From the NCBI GenBank assembly GCA_002077045.2, contig KZ111159.1:682001-746000 (forward strand): DNA of 64,000 nucleotides, read 5' to 3'. The stretch is from Rachicladosporium sp. CCFEE 5018 (taxonomy: Eukaryota > Ascomycota > Dothideomycetes > Cladosporiales > Cladosporiaceae). How positions within the stretch are numbered: position 1 is the first letter of the stretch; each line of letters starts with the position of its first letter. The notes under the pieces are model-generated. The model was not told the DNA's origin. It saw nothing but the letters and a program-made list of their open reading frames with translations, and searched no databases. This document shows, one piece after another, positions 11,892 through 22,826 of the stretch. A program made the translations under genes and the position numbers.

Positions 11892-13007
11892 CTAATGCTT
11901 AGCAGTAACCACATCCCCCGTCAACTTCTCCACCGCCTCCTTCGCCACATCCCCAAGCGCAACCATACACACCGTCTGCCACACTCCAAGCCCAATCCGC
12001 GGCGCCACACCCCTGTACAAGCCCTTGATGCCGTTCTGGCCGTAAATATAGCGGAACGTGTTTCCAACGGTCATTTTCTTGGGGCGGTTGGGGTCCTCTT
12101 TCTTGGACTGCATCTCCACGCGTACGACTTCGATGGGCTGGTTCCAGGCGCTGAGGCCGCCGCCGAGGGCTGAGGCGAGGATTTTCTCGGGGACGGTGAG
12201 GCGTTGGGAGAGGTCTTCTTTGTTGGTGAATTTGCGGATGCCGTTTTCGCTGTGGGTTCTGTCAGTCCGACTGCTCTGCCACAACCAGATAGCCATCGTG
12301 GGAGGAAACTTACGCAACACGACTCAACCCGAATCTACTCCCCCAATTCGTCACCTGCCTCACAGCCACAGCGTTCACACCCTTATTGATACCCACAATC
12401 CCCTCCCGTCGGTAGATGTCCATGAACGTCGCCATCGTGCCGGGTACCTTTGCGCCCGTTGCTGCGACCTTGTGCTTCGTCATCTCGACAGTCTTCATGC
12501 AAGTGCAGAACCCCATGGTAGCGTAAGCCTGCGCTAGACCACCTGCCATGCCACCCAAGATGCCGGCGCCGAAATTGTTAGCGCCGAAGGATTTGGCGTA
12601 GAATTCGGCTTCGCTGGCGACGAAGAGGAGGACGGCGCCTTTGGTGGAGGCTTCGATCCAGGCCCAGGGTATGAGACCTTGGTAGACTGTGTGGGAGATG
12701 TTGGGTTAGTTTGCTGTGCTCTACCTATATCCACTCTTGCTCTCGCGATGCCGTTTCCCGGGCTCGACTACGCTGCAATATGATAGATCAACAACTTACA
12801 CCCCAGCGCCCCTCCCCTAGACCAAATCGTCCCAATCGCAGTCCCCATGCCTCCCTTCCGATTTGCAGCCATAGTAGTCTTCATGACCTCCAACGGCTGC
12901 CCCAGCGTCGTGACCTCGAACATATTCAGCCCAGCGCCAAGTAGCAAGTTACTGAACTTGACTGGCTTCTTCTCCAGTTTGCCGGGGGATGCGATAGCGG
13001 CGGACAT
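11892..13007 (-). CDS. YHM2: Mitochondrial citrate/oxoglutarate carrier Yhm2
   Basis: This is an inner-membrane carrier of the SLC25 family that exchanges citrate for 2-oxoglutarate. In yeast it was first described as a mitochondrial DNA-associated protein. Three exons with introns at 12687-12799 and 12250-12313 give 312 residues. The ATG at 13007 begins [18 protein letters not shown]. Hallmarks are [20 protein letters not shown] at the first repeat, the segment [14 protein letters not shown] created by the first splice, [20 protein letters not shown] in the second repeat, and [16 protein letters not shown] in the third. The canonical PX[DE]XX[KR] carrier motif is degenerate, as is usual for this subfamily. 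The citrate synthase gene lies 0.86 kb upstream on the same strand, so a citrate producer and a citrate exporter are neighbours. Confidence 0.93.
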
Positions 13008-13862
13008 CGTGTGCTGGTGTTGTTGGGGAGTGTTGGCCGGACCGAGGCAGGAGGGCGGCTTCGTTGCCTTGGGTGGAGGAGGGGGTGGAGTGGAGAGGTG
13101 AAGTGAGTAGGGGGAGGTGGTCACGTTGCTTGTTTCGTGGAAAGATAGCTGGAGTGTATAAAGTCCGGGGCTGTTCAGGCCGCGGTGAGAGCTGGGGGAG
13201 TCCGTGCAGGGGGAGGAAAGTTACAGGGGTGTCAACGAATATCCTCGGCGGCAGTCAGGCACTGATAGCAAAAGATAAGACGGGATTTGGTCAAGTCTAG
13301 CAGCACTCTCTCCGAAGCTCCCTCTTACGATCTCAAGTACTACAACGCGCACTATCTTCGCCCACGGCCCATATCACAGTCATTGATCAGCCTCGACAAA
13401 TAGTTGCCCTGACCTTGATGGACCCCATCTACAGCTCACCCGAAAAGCTAATTCTGGCTTCACCCGTTGAGCACAGATACACGCAAAGCCACTGTGCAAG
13501 TGAGGCTCAACAAATCCCACGATAATCCGTCGTATTTCAGCCGCGCCGGAGTCCGATGCTGGCGCTGACTGTTCTTCTCAGATAAACAGACTGCATATAG
13601 GTAGAATTTGGACAGAGCAGACGAGCGAAGAGTCAAGCATCTATACGCCTTGCCAGTATTACAGGTAATGTGCAGAAACACAGTAATACATACAAACGCC
13701 CAGAAAGTGCCTGCACGCTTGCCACAAACTCGACTTGCCCTATCACCTCCCGTCGTCTCATCGATCAGTCTCCTTTCCTCCCCCATCACCTCCCAGTAAA
13801 GCCAGCGCGCGCTTTATCCGCTCGCTCGCCTCCGTCGTACTGCTCTCGTCCCTCCGTGAACT
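13008..13862. other. Intergenic between YHM2 and citrate synthase
   Basis: This 0.86 kb spacer should contain the YHM2 promoter and the citrate synthase terminator. The stretch 13020-13130 is G-rich on the plus strand. No coding exon was recognised. Confidence 0.4.
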
Positions 13863-15370
13863 TCAAAGCTTAGCACCCACAAGCTTAGCCCACGCCTCAG
13901 TCGAGAAAGACTTAGGCCTCTCAATCGGCGCACCCACAGCGCGATCGATGATGAGCTGCGGCAGCACACCAAGCGCTCGGCTAACACCAAACAGCACAGT
14001 GTAGAAGTTCTGCTCCGTAAGCCCATAGTACTGCAGCAACACACCGCTGTGCGCATCAACATTCGGGTACGGGTTCTTCGTCTTGCCGTGCTCGGTCAAA
14101 ACTCCGGGAGCGATCTTGTAGACCTGCGACACGAGCTTGAACAATGGGTCGTCGGGGAGGTGTTTGAGCGCGAACTCGCGCTGGGAGACGTAGCGCGGGT
14201 CGGTCTTGCGGAGCACGGCGTGGCCGTAGCCGGGCACGACGCGGCCAGATTTCAGAGTGTCCCAGAGGTATTTCGTAATGTTCGCGTCGCTCAGGTCGGA
14301 GCCAACGGTGTTCTTCATCTCTTGCAGCCATTTGAGGACTTCCTGGTTAGCGAGGCCGTGGAGCGGGCCGGCGAGACCGTTCAGGCCGGCGGCGAGGGAG
14401 AGGTAGGCGGAGGAGAGGGCTGAGCCGACGAGATGGGTGGTGTGGGCGCTGACGTTGCCGCCCTCGTGGTCGGTGTGAATGGTCAGGTAGAGACGCATGA
14501 GCTCAACGAAGTCGGCGTTGTCGGCGAAGCCGAGCTGGTTGGCCATGTTGTAGGAGTAGTCTTTGTCCTTCTGCGTGGCGGGGACTTTGCCGTCTTTGTA
14601 GACATTGCGGTAGATGCGCGCGGCGATGTTGGGCAGCTTGGCGATCAGGTCCATGCTGTCCTCGAATGTGTGCTCCCAGTACTCGGCCTTCTTCATGCCC
14701 TTGGCGTATGCCTTGGCGAAGCTAGACTCATGCTCGAGAGCTGTGACCGCGATGGAGAACTGCGCCATTGGGTGGAGGTCGCTTGGGCAACGGTCGATGA
14801 GTTCAGTGACGAAGCTGGGCAAGTCGCTGCGAGCGGCCCACTCGGCGGACAAGTCGCGGACTTGCTGCTCGGATGGGACCTCGCCGGTGAGGAGGAGCCA
14901 GAAGAGACCTTCTGGGAGAGGCTCGTTGCCGCCTGGAGCCTTGGGGAGCTGCTCCTGGCATTCTGGGATGGTCCGGCCGCGGAAGCGGATACCCTCCTCT
15001 GAGTCGAGAACTGAGCCCTCCCAGACTAGCGACTTGATACCGCGTGCACCACCGTATACTTGGTCGAGCGTGACCTCGCCAATGACCTTGCTGCCATAGT
15101 CTTTCTTGAGCTTCTTGATCTGCTCGATCTTCTCTGGCAGGCTGGCGGCAAAGGTCTCCTTGAGAGTCTGTTGGAGAAGTACTGATTAGCGCTGCTCGAA
15201 AGGGTCGCGTCGCCAATGGCGTCTTGGACTCGAGTGAAAGCTCGGGTACTTACCGCGCTCTTGCCAGCGTATCCTCGTGCGCCAGCGAATGCAAGTCTTT
15301 GCGATAGGGAGCTGGGCTGGGTAGCCATTGCGCGGCGCAGCGCACCACGTGAGATGCTGGAAGCGGCCAT
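13863..15370 (-). CDS. CIT1: Citrate synthase, mitochondrial
   Basis: This enzyme condenses acetyl-CoA with oxaloacetate to citrate, the entry step of the TCA cycle in the mitochondrial matrix. Two exons with an intron at 15168-15253 give 473 residues, typical of the eukaryotic type I enzyme. The first 35 residues are Arg/Ser/Ala-rich without acidic residues ([14 protein letters not shown] and [15 protein letters not shown]), a matrix presequence. Conserved active-site regions include [34 protein letters not shown] with its catalytic His, [16 protein letters not shown] with the second His, and [15 protein letters not shown] with the catalytic Asp. The end GAKL is not a peroxisomal SKL-type signal, so this is the mitochondrial isoform. 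2-Methylcitrate synthase is a close relative; the sequence reads more like plain citrate synthase, but I cannot fully exclude dual activity. Confidence 0.95.
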
Positions 15371-16308
15371 TGTGAATTGTGAGGTGCTACCGAGACAGTG
15401 ATAAGAAAGTAAGAACGCTGTACGGAAGGCCGGAGAAGTGGCGTGTATGTTGCGGTAGTGCTCGAGATATGTTTGGGATCGGATGCGCAAGGGCAAAAAA
15501 GCACAGCTCCGCTTGGTAGAGTTCAGCGGAGGAGCTGTTGACGTCTGTGCATGCAGTGACAGGGGTGTGGGAGACTTCTCGGGAGTGGTCGGCGAATGCG
15601 GATTCCGATAGTGTGCATTTGAAGGTCGCGGGTTTTGTACTTACTGCTGTTGCAATACCAGAAGACCCATTACTGCCGTCGAGAGCTTCATGGTCACGCT
15701 CTATGTGTTGGCTTGTCCGTACATGATCTACTGAGTTACGCTGTGCATGCACAGTTTATTCTTGTGCATCCATATGTCTCGGCATTATTGAGCCGCACGT
15801 GCTTTCCGCTTCCACGCCCGGGCCGACTCCAGCCGCTTGGTATTTGCTCCTTGTGCTGACAGCAGCCACCACGTCGTTGCTATTCTTTCATCTTTATCAC
15901 CCGCAACCATCACTGCGCATCCTCCGGAATCCGTAAACCAGCATATCACGCACGTATCGAGACAGTCCGTCCCCGCTGCTGTGGCCCACTCGCGACCTCC
16001 GACACTCCAGGCCTGTCGCCGAAGGAACTGCGACGCCTCCTAGGCCTCTTCACCCGACAGCACGCCATCCTTGACAGTCACTTGCACTGCGACAGTAGGC
16101 TCGTACTCAATCACGCACATCACTCGATCGCGTAGGAATCAGCACCTGATTTAGTGTCGCCAAGCCAAACCCAGCAGAGCACTGCTGACAGAGACCTGTG
16201 TTGTAGAACTCACTTAGCGTGACATTCCACTGGCCCAGGTCTAGTGCCCTGACAGCATCCGCAGTACACAGTAGAAGGTACAACACTCTAGGCTTGTAGT
16301 CTGCAGTC
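15371..16308. promoter_or_regulatory. Divergent promoter region, CIT1 / CID-RRM gene
   Basis: These 0.94 kb separate two divergently transcribed genes and must hold both promoters. No canonical TATA box stands out, and I found no credible exon. Confidence 0.45.
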
Positions 16309-18606
16309 ATGGCCACCCCGCCGCTGAGTGAACTGGAGCCGTTGCTCGCGTCTCTCAACACACAAAAAGCGCCTGGCGCGAGTAAGGCCAAGATTGGCTC
16401 GTTGACCAAGATCGCCGTGAACAATATTCAGCATGAACAGCAGATCACTCAGTCACTGTACCGTGCTCTTAAGAAGGCTCCGGCCACACATAAGCTCGGT
16501 GTTCTGTATGTCATAGACAGTATCATCCGCCAATGGATCGATGGTGCGAAGAAGACAGGTTTGGATATCCACATCGAGGGTAGGGGCGAGGCAGGCACAT
16601 ATCCTGCTGCCATCAAGCGTGTGACAGAGCTCATGCCTGCTCTGATCGACGACCTGCTCAAGGACCTGCCCGCAGACCAGAAGCCCAAGTTGGAGAACAT
16701 ACTTGCCATCTGGGAGCGTGCTGGTACATTCCCTGCTGCGCTGCTCGAAGACTCGAAGAGGAAGGTCAGTACACCTGCCGCCCATGTGAACGGCGCTGGT
16801 GCTGCTCCAGCGCCACCACAGGCGGCGAAGAAGCCTGTTGGTGAGAAGTCGATTGCACCCGTCCCCACGAGACCTACCCACACGCCAGTTGGCTACCCGC
16901 CGCAGCATCTGTATGATCAGGGATTGCTCGTACGCAGAGGCGATAGTGTTCAGAAGCCTGCGTCGAGTAGTGCACCGCAGGTACCCGCTTCGACTATGCA
17001 ACATGCACCTCCATTACAGCATGCGCCAGCCCCTGCTCCGCCATCCCAAGATGTCAATAGCATCCTGGCAGCGCTTCGTATGGCCGCACCGCCTCCACAA
17101 CAGCAGCCTGCTGCTCAGCCCGCTGCACCGCCGGCTGTCCAACCGGGCCAGCTCCCTCCTAACTTCGCTGCCATGCTTGGCTCCGCAAACGGCTTTTCTC
17201 AACCTGCTGCGCCGCCGCAGCAACAGCCAAGCTATCCACCTCCGCCGACACAATTCCAGCCGCCTCCGTTCATGCCACCAGGCTTTCAGCCACCACCAGG
17301 ATTTCCGGCGTTCCTTCCTCCTCCACCCTCAGTACCTCAACAGTACGCTCTAGCACCGCCGCCTCCACAGCAAGCGCCCGCGCCAGCAGATCCACTGGCG
17401 TCGCTACGTGGGGTCCTTCCACCGAATATCGTCAACGACCAGCAAAAGCTAATCAGGGCGCTGAATTTGCTACAAGAGCTACAGAAGGAGGGAGTCCCGA
17501 TGGACCAATGGGGTCCGGTCATACAAGCATTGGACGAGCAGAGTAGTCCGCCACAGCAGTCTGGGCAGTACAATGGTTACAACGGCAACGGCACGTCTCG
17601 AGGCAGGAGCAGGAGTCCAACCCGTGGCGGCAACAATAATAACAACAACAACGGCAGAGGTAGCCCAGTCTACAATGCCTACCAAGGCCCAGTAGACGAT
17701 CAGCGGAACGGTCGCAACGGCAACAACAAGCAACGCTATCGACAACGCTCTCCTCTACGAGCAAGCCCACTCCCTCCGTCCTTCCAGCCTCCGCCGCCGT
17801 CGGGTCAGAAGTTCGTCCAATTCGACCCCTCTCTTCCCTCCGACAGCATCCGCGTGCTATCTCGCACGCTGTTCGTCGGCGGGGCGAATGGCTCGCAGAC
17901 TGAGATCGCCGAGCTATTCGGGCGCTTCGGTCAGGTCGCTTCCTGCATTCCAAATCGCGAGAAGCGCCACGCTTTCGTGAAGATGACGACTCGAGACTAC
18001 ACGCTCGCTGCCAAAGCTGGCGTCGACGCACTGCAATCTGCCAACGATCGCGAGACTATGGGCATCGCGAGGCAAGTCAAGTGGGGTGTTGGTTTCGGGC
18101 CGAGAGAATGCTTCGACTACACTCGCGGCGAGAGCGTCATCCCCATTCAGCGCTTGACGGATGCGGATATGAAGTGGATCAAGACAGCCCCCTACGGCGG
18201 CACAGGAGGCCAGGAGCTGGTAGCTGGTATGGTGCTCGAAGAGCCTGATATTGAGATCGGTGCGGGCGTGAGCAGTAAGGCGATGAGTAGACGGGTAGGG
18301 CCGGGGGAACAGGAGAAAGGACAAGTCCACCATCAGCACCAACAGCAGCAGCAGCAACAGGCGCCTGTGCAGCAATTTCAGCAGCAGCAGCAGCAGCAGC
18401 AGCCTAAGAGGCAGGATAACAGGCAGCACGGGGGAGGTGGAAAGCGGGGCAGGCATGGGCATCACTCGAGGGATGATGTGGGAGGTTATGGAGGCGGAAC
18501 AGCACCTCAGGGTTTCGTGCGGCCGGAGCCGTTGACGCCTGTTGCAGTGGCTACGCCCCCTGCTGTGCCCGGCTTTGGCTTCACTCTGCCTGGTAACTTT
18601 AGGTGA
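16309..18606 (+). CDS. RNA polymerase II CTD-interacting (CID) and RRM protein, Nrd1/Seb1-like
   Basis: This single-exon gene encodes 765 residues. Residues 1-140 form a CTD-interacting domain (ITQSLYRALKKAPATHKLGV, then YVIDSIIRQWIDGAKK), which binds the phosphorylated C-terminal repeats of RNA polymerase II. A long Pro/Gln-rich disordered middle follows. Near residues 515-600 comes an RRM (SRTLFVGG as RNP2 and RHAFVKMTTR as RNP1) and a conserved extension (WGVGFGPRECFDYTRGES) characteristic of Nrd1 and fission-yeast Seb1. These proteins link Pol II to termination and 3'-end choice. The C-terminus has poly-Gln runs encoded by CAG repeats and a His/Gly-rich segment. The ATG at 16309 directly starts the CID, so the start is secure. 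Family assignment is firm; whether it acts in an Nrd1-type or a Seb1-type pathway is inference. Confidence 0.88.
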   Translation: MATPPLSELEPLLASLNTQKAPGASKAKIGSLTKIAVNNIQHEQQITQSLYRALKKAPATHKLGVLYVIDSIIRQWIDGAKKTGLDIHIEGRGEAGTYPAAIKRVTELMPALIDDLLKDLPADQKPKLENILAIWERAGTFPAALLEDSKRKVSTPAAHVNGAGAAPAPPQAAKKPVGEKSIAPVPTRPTHTPVGYPPQHLYDQGLLVRRGDSVQKPASSSAPQVPASTMQHAPPLQHAPAPAPPSQDVNSILAALRMAAPPPQQQPAAQPAAPPAVQPGQLPPNFAAMLGSANGFSQPAAPPQQQPSYPPPPTQFQPPPFMPPGFQPPPGFPAFLPPPPSVPQQYALAPPPPQQAPAPADPLASLRGVLPPNIVNDQQKLIRALNLLQELQKEGVPMDQWGPVIQALDEQSSPPQQSGQYNGYNGNGTSRGRSRSPTRGGNNNNNNNGRGSPVYNAYQGPVDDQRNGRNGNNKQRYRQRSPLRASPLPPSFQPPPPSGQKFVQFDPSLPSDSIRVLSRTLFVGGANGSQTEIAELFGRFGQVASCIPNREKRHAFVKMTTRDYTLAAKAGVDALQSANDRETMGIARQVKWGVGFGPRECFDYTRGESVIPIQRLTDADMKWIKTAPYGGTGGQELVAGMVLEEPDIEIGAGVSSKAMSRRVGPGEQEKGQVHHQHQQQQQQQAPVQQFQQQQQQQQPKRQDNRQHGGGGKRGRHGHHSRDDVGGYGGGTAPQGFVRPEPLTPVAVATPPAVPGFGFTLPGNFR
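18330..18408 (+). repeat. CAG/CAA microsatellite encoding poly-Gln
   Basis: Two interrupted runs of CAG/CAA codons lie inside the C-terminal part of the CID-RRM gene and encode runs of six to eight glutamines. Such tracts are slippage-prone and probably vary in length between strains. Confidence 0.8.
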
Positions 18607-19909
18607 AGGAGGGATGGTGATGCTGGACAGGATGTGGTTTGCTCTCGACGGAAAGAGCACCTTGCTTAGGCACCTGTAGTGTACACCGGAGCAAAAATAA
18701 GGCTTGGGTACTGCCTTTGAAAGTCATGAGTTGCTACGATTCAATTTCCGAAAGTAGTCATGTGATCTCTCTCACCAGCGCATCCTAGCTCAAATGACAC
18801 TCGCAGTCAGCATGATAGTAGCACAAGATACTCTGAGACTTTTGAAAGAGCCAAGGTAGCGGGAAACGGGTGACTGACATTGAGGGCACTCGCGGTGTCT
18901 GTATCATGCAGAGCGACTGACACGGCTGTAGAACTTGGTGAACCTCAGTCTCATGTCTGATCAGTCTCTCTAGGCCATCTCGCTTTTGGAAACGCTAACA
19001 TACGCTACAACACAGCAATAGAATTACTACATTGCTGCACGGAGAGATAAGAGCGTGGTATGCCAGGGTTAGGGGTGCTCACCCTAACCACAACTTGGGG
19101 TTAACTATTCCACCATCAATATGACCACAACATTGCATTAAGGCGTCTTGAAGGCATTGTGTAGTAGTAGATATGGTTTCGACCATTATAGCTGAATAGC
19201 TGCTGGTTTTTGGCGGGTACGATCCAGCATTGGGCTTGATTCTGCCACAGATGGAACCGGTTCTCGATTTGGATAAAGAAAGGGGGAAAGCGCTGAACAT
19301 TCCGATGCATACCACGCCTTATCTAGTCCTTGGATCGCACAAGGACACGGAGGGTAAGCGATCTGGGCAGCAGCAGCAGCGCCGCAAGGCAAGGCAAGCA
19401 GTATCGGGTATACATATATACAAGACTAGCGTATCACCAATACCATCTCAGCTAGGTCGGCATCTGCATCAGCTTCAGAATCAGTCCCAGAAAACTTTCC
19501 CGCCCATGGGCACATGATCTCGTCCATACCCTGCAGGTGATGCAGCAGCTGTCAGGCCCACCCCTAGCAGCTATATGGGGCGAAGTCCAGATGCTCATGG
19601 TCTCAGTCCTGAGCGTCTTGCTGCTGGTCTTCGTCACTAGCTCGGTCAGTCGAGGTGCCGCTGCGTTTCAGCACCCAAGCCGTGCGAGACGCTGTCGGAA
19701 ATCTGTTGATACAACGCTTCTAATGACGCCGGCGGTCCATACGATGTGACCGACAGCGCAGCCAGAGTCGTGGCACTCTCGTCACACTAGCTGAGACGGG
19801 TATCGCATTTGCGATTAGCGTTCGGCAGCGCAACGCATCCACCAAAGATCATCTGGCCATAGCTCCGTCGCAGCGGTGTAATCGGCGAATGCCCAGTGAA
19901 AGAGCTGCC
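18607..19909. other. Intergenic between convergent genes, 1.3 kb
   Basis: The CID-RRM gene and LYS4 end towards each other here. It is unusually long for a convergent spacer, but I recognise no exon, RNA gene or transposon. The plus-strand frame at 19230-19517 lacks protein character. Confidence 0.4.
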
Positions 19910-22384
19910 TCATTTCCCACCGGCCAACTCCTTCCTCACCCACCCCTCCAAGCCTCCTTGCGCAATGATGTCCTGCACATTCGGCGGCAGCTCGCCCACA
20001 CTCTGTTTCCACTCCTCGCCACCTTCACCTTCCTTGACCACGACTTCGCTCCTTGCGACGTCCCACGTGAACGACCATCCTGTTCGGATCGTGAGGTCTG
20101 ATGCGGGGCTGCTCAGTGGAGCGGGCGGAGGCGAGTCCAGGGACTGCGAGTTCTGCTCAGGCTCAGTAATGGCCTGTGGCTTGGAAGAAGGAGCTGAGGT
20201 AGAGAGATTGGGAAATGCAGCGCGGAGTCGCTCAATCAGTCGTGGCACCTCAATGCCCATGAGAGCATTATTGATGCTGTTGCGCGAGAAGATGTTGCCA
20301 AAGCTACCCGCAACCACCATCGGGATGCCTTTCGCCAAGACAGCCGTCGCGGCCTGCTCTCGACTACTTCCGCAGCCGAAGTTGAAGCCAGAGACGAGAA
20401 TGTCGCCTTTCTTCGCAATGCCAGCGAACGCTGGGTCGTAGTTCTCCATTGTGACTGTTGCCATCTTTTCGGGAGAGGAGGAGAAGGCGTCGTCGTAGGT
20501 GTATTTGCCGGGATAGATGGCGTCGGTATTGATGTTGTCTGCGTTGCACCAGAGAATCTCGCCTGTGACTTTGGCGGGAAAGCCGGGGAGGATGGGCGTG
20601 AGGGACTTCGTTGTGGAAGTGGAGTCCGAAGCGTCCTGCGAGGCAGGACTCAGCTTCGCCTCAGCAGCTGAGATGGCAGCATCGGCGTCTGCGATGAGCT
20701 TCTCGAGAGCGTCTTCCATTGAGAGTGTCGTGTAGCCTCCTTCGCCGCGAGTCACGCCTTCCCAGCCTTCCTGCTTGGTGAACCAGCCTGAACCGGCGAT
20801 CTTGCCTTGTAGGGCGCTTGCCGCGACTACTTCAGGCGATGCTAGATAGGCCTTGGCATCTGTGCTCCCCATACGACCCTTGGAGTTGCGGTTCGAGGCC
20901 GAAATGCCTACTTCGCCTGGCTCGAGCAGACCGGTACCAAGACCAATGCATGGTCCGCAGCCCGACGGAAGCTCTTGAGCGCCAGCTTCGACGAGCGCTT
21001 GCCAGTCGCCTTGTTCGATCGCTGCTTGTTGTTCAGGCAGCGAGGCGGCAGCAATGTAGAAGTTCACGCCAGATGCGACTTTTGGGATCTTGCCATCATT
21101 GGCTTTGGCAGCATCCTTGAAGACCTTCGCCGCAGCAGCGATGTCACTTCGGCGGCTATTGGTGCACGACACGAGGTATGCCTTATTGACTTTGATATCT
21201 TGCGCCTCAAGCTCTGACAGAGGCGTGGCGACCTTCACGCTGTTGGGTCCGGAGACGTATGGTGTGAGAGTCGAGAGATCAAGAAAGAGCTCCTTAGCGT
21301 ACTTGGCACCCTTGTCGGCCGCCAGTGGTGCATCGAAAAGGTCATTCAGTCGTTCGTGGTTGAAGCGAAGAGTCGTTGGACTTGCAGTCTCCGACGCAGT
21401 GCCAAATATAGATGCGTCGGTCGCCTTGGCTCGCAGCCAGCCTTTCAAGATGTTGTCGATTGGGAACAGACCGCTCAATGCGCCCCATTCTGTTGTCATG
21501 TTGGCAATGGCTAGGCGGTCGTCTACAGGTAATGTTCGCATGGTCTCTTCAGTCCCGGTGAACTCGATAGCATGGTTGAGCACCTCATCATTGTTGAAGA
21601 GTCCACATAGTGCCACGATCACGTCTTTGCCAGTCACTCCAATTGGAAGTACGCCAGTCAACGTGACTTTGGCTATGGGTGGGATCTGCCACCATGTCCT
21701 CCCTGTAGCCCATATGCTCGCAGCGTCTGTCCTCACTACAGGCGTTCCCAAGCAGCCAACACCGCCGTACATGTTTGTATGACTGTCACTCGCGACTGCC
21801 AATGTGCCCGGCCATGCGTAGCCCTCCTCCACCATGATTTGATGTCCAATGCCACGCCCTGCTGGGTAGAAGTCCACGCCTTGATCCTTCGCGAAGTTCT
21901 CGATCTGCGAGTACTTCTTCAAGTTCTTCTCGCTTTTGTTCTGCACGTCGTGATCCAGCGTCATGACTATCTGGTCCCGATCGTGGATCTTCGATGCGCC
22001 GATGGACATAAACTTTGTCGCAACGGGCCAGGAGTTGTCGTGGGTCATGCATTTATGCGGCGAGAGAGTGACATAGTCGCCGGACTTGACGACCTTGCCT
22101 TCTGCGAGGTCTAAGCTGTAGCGCTGGACAATCTTCTCGGTGAGCGTCTGGGGGGTTGCTGGGGCGGTGGCAGATCGGCTGAGCAGCTCAGGCGAGATGC
22201 TCTCAAGCTGGGAGTGAAAGGCGTTGATCGGCTCTGCTTGTCGGACGGAGCGTGCTGTCGTGATGTACCGGGGTCGATGGTAGAGGTATGCTGAACTTCG
22301 TTCCGTTCGTATTGTCGTGCCTGCTCTTCGCCATGTTGAGACCGTCTGAAGCGAGAGCCGACTAGCACACCGCAAGGACGCCAT
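19910..22384 (-). CDS. LYS4: Homoaconitase, mitochondrial (lysine biosynthesis)
   Basis: This 4Fe-4S hydro-lyase acts in the fungal alpha-aminoadipate pathway, converting homoaconitate to homoisocitrate in mitochondria. The gene has no intron and encodes 824 residues, somewhat longer than typical (about 690-780). The ATG at 22384 begins an Arg/Ser-rich presequence ([20 protein letters not shown]). Signatures are [20 protein letters not shown] in the first domain, cluster ligands in [13 protein letters not shown] and [19 protein letters not shown], and [13 protein letters not shown]. The swivel domain has [20 protein letters not shown], followed by [20 protein letters not shown]. An extra Ser/Pro-rich insertion of about 40 residues ([20 protein letters not shown]) near the C-terminus explains part of the length. 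The wording fits LysF/LYS4 rather than canonical aconitase. It is divergent from SER1 across a 442 bp promoter. Confidence 0.94.
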   Translation of the reverse strand: MASLRCASRLSLQTVSTWRRAGTTIRTERSSAYLYHRPRYITTARSVRQAEPINAFHSQLESISPELLSRSATAPATPQTLTEKIVQRYSLDLAEGKVVKSGDYVTLSPHKCMTHDNSWPVATKFMSIGASKIHDRDQIVMTLDHDVQNKSEKNLKKYSQIENFAKDQGVDFYPAGRGIGHQIMVEEGYAWPGTLAVASDSHTNMYGGVGCLGTPVVRTDAASIWATGRTWWQIPPIAKVTLTGVLPIGVTGKDVIVALCGLFNNDEVLNHAIEFTGTEETMRTLPVDDRLAIANMTTEWGALSGLFPIDNILKGWLRAKATDASIFGTASETASPTTLRFNHERLNDLFDAPLAADKGAKYAKELFLDLSTLTPYVSGPNSVKVATPLSELEAQDIKVNKAYLVSCTNSRRSDIAAAAKVFKDAAKANDGKIPKVASGVNFYIAAASLPEQQAAIEQGDWQALVEAGAQELPSGCGPCIGLGTGLLEPGEVGISASNRNSKGRMGSTDAKAYLASPEVVAASALQGKIAGSGWFTKQEGWEGVTRGEGGYTTLSMEDALEKLIADADAAISAAEAKLSPASQDASDSTSTTKSLTPILPGFPAKVTGEILWCNADNINTDAIYPGKYTYDDAFSSSPEKMATVTMENYDPAFAGIAKKGDILVSGFNFGCGSSREQAATAVLAKGIPMVVAGSFGNIFSRNSINNALMGIEVPRLIERLRAAFPNLSTSAPSSKPQAITEPEQNSQSLDSPPPAPLSSPASDLTIRTGWSFTWDVARSEVVVKEGEGGEEWKQSVGELPPNVQDIIAQGGLEGWVRKELAGGK

Positions 22385-22826
22385 GATATGAGGTCCACGG
22401 AGAGCCCTCGCGCCAAATATGTGATGTTTGACACCTCCCTCTCCGTAAAAGGCCGAACGCGCCTATGCCACTACAAGACCACCTGCAATAGTGATTTCTG
22501 TTGCTCAGTGCCGGTGAGAGCTGCGGACTTAGAACCTTGACACCCCAGTCTCTCACAGTCACAACAATAGAGCAGTTCGCTACCGCAGGTAAGAAGATAG
22601 TAGGATTCACTACATTCAAGATCCTTGAAGAAGCATACATGTAGCACCTTGTCCAAATAAATCCAATGCTCCACGATCCACCTCCGCGATTCGGCATCTG
22701 GAGAAGCCGAGATCGCTAGAGTCACCATAAATTATGGTCACAGTATATGCTCACTCTCACACGAACATAGCACTGGGCCGATTCTTGTCCAAGCTGAGAA
22801 AATAGGAGCTTACCTGATCGGTCAAC
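22385..22826. promoter_or_regulatory. Shared divergent promoter of LYS4 and SER1
   Basis: This 442 bp region separates two amino-acid biosynthetic genes. It contains GAGTCA at 22719-22724 (TGACTC on the minus strand), the core of the Gcn4/CPC1 binding site, flanked so that it matches six of seven consensus bases. Co-regulation by cross-pathway control is an inference. Confidence 0.5.

Noticed and set aside
15026..15370. Alternative unspliced reading of the citrate synthase 5' exon into the intron
   Set aside because: Splicing 15168-15253 gives the family sequence KSATLKETFA in frame, while the unspliced reading leaves the family frame.
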